Positions 5,225 to 5,367 of a stretch of DNA of 5,367 nucleotides are shown here, in pieces (position 1 is the first letter of the stretch; every line of letters starts with the position of its first letter). The position numbers were made by a program, and so were the translations under genes. This DNA comes from Candidatus Bathyarchaeota archaeon. GTDB lineage: Archaea > Thermoproteota > Bathyarchaeia > TCS64. The stretch covers positions 1-5,367 of the forward strand of contig QMXQ01000112.1 of assembly GCA_003662205.1 (NCBI GenBank). Direction: 5' to 3'. Below the pieces are notes generated by a model. That model saw only the letters and a program-made list of their open reading frames with translations. It was not told where the DNA came from and ran no database searches.

Positions 5225-5367
5225 TCACCATCCGATGAGGTCGGGGTACATCGACGCCGCCAGGAGCACCACGGCGATCACCGCCGCCACGGCGACGCCG
5301 ATCACGAGCCACCTCCTGTCGCCGCCGAACACAATGGGTATCGGCCCGATGAAGATGACCCCCACCC
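5225..5367 (-). CDS. DUF131/TIGR00304-like membrane protein, C-terminal part (cut by window edge)
   Basis: The last 46 residues of a gene entering from the right edge, ending in TGA at 5225-5227. The visible part is VGVIFIGPIPIVFGGD, then RRW, then a hydrophobic helix of about 22 residues, then a short tail MYPDLIGW. G-V-x-x-IGPIPIVFG followed by one helix is the best-known pattern of the archaeal DUF131/TIGR00304 family of small two-helix membrane proteins of unknown role. Unlike its downstream neighbour, it stops soon after the helix and has no soluble domain. It is the upstream gene of a tandem pair of related proteins. The start codon and first helix are outside the window. Confidence 0.75.
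   Translation of the reverse strand, partial: VGVIFIGPIPIVFGGDRRWLVIGVAVAAVIAVVLLAASMYPDLIGW

Overview
This window looks like a fragment of an archaeal genome with high GC, by eye near 60% and strongly G/C at third codon positions. The evidence for Archaea is a four-gene porGDAB-type 2-oxoacid:ferredoxin oxidoreductase operon, short AT-rich TATA-like boxes about 25-45 bases before the starts, T-run termination after porB, and two tandem genes resembling the archaeal membrane family DUF131/TIGR00304. An uncultured TACK/Bathyarchaeia-like or euryarchaeal lineage would fit. The window does not fix the taxon.

Layout. Bases 1-1486 hold three minus-strand genes, each with its own TATA-like box and a short predicted leader. 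They are the N-terminal part of an L-threonine aldolase (cut by the left edge), a metallo-beta-lactamase-fold hydrolase, and a MaoC-like hot-dog protein that lacks the catalytic Asp/His pair. A divergent promoter region (1487-1652) separates them from the plus-strand operon porG-porD-porA-porB (1653-4612), which encodes gamma, delta (2[4Fe-4S] ferredoxin), alpha and beta subunits in tightly spaced order. A T-rich terminator lies at 4620-4640. Converging on it from the right are two minus-strand membrane-protein genes. The complete one (4669-5220) has an N-terminal DUF131-like membrane part and a soluble C-terminal domain resembling the Hsp20/alpha-crystallin fold. The one upstream of it (5225 to the right edge) is a partial DUF131-like gene.

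How the genes work together. The four por products should assemble into a cytoplasmic complex that converts a 2-oxoacid (probably pyruvate) plus CoA into acyl-CoA, CO2 and reduced ferredoxin, or runs in reverse. The aldolase, MBL and MaoC-like genes are separately promoted and have no clear link to it.

The most striking observation is an in-frame TAG at 3494-3496 inside porA. The reading frame continues for 71 more codons with unchanged codon use and recognisable family sequence to a second TAG at 3710. Candidate explanations are pyrrolysine insertion or other amber readthrough, a real nonsense mutation, or a sequencing/assembly error. TAG also appears to end porG, porD and porA. The G-D and A-B pairs are each in one frame, separated only by TAG-GAG. 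Genome-wide sense decoding of TAG would therefore fuse them, which limits the code-change interpretation.
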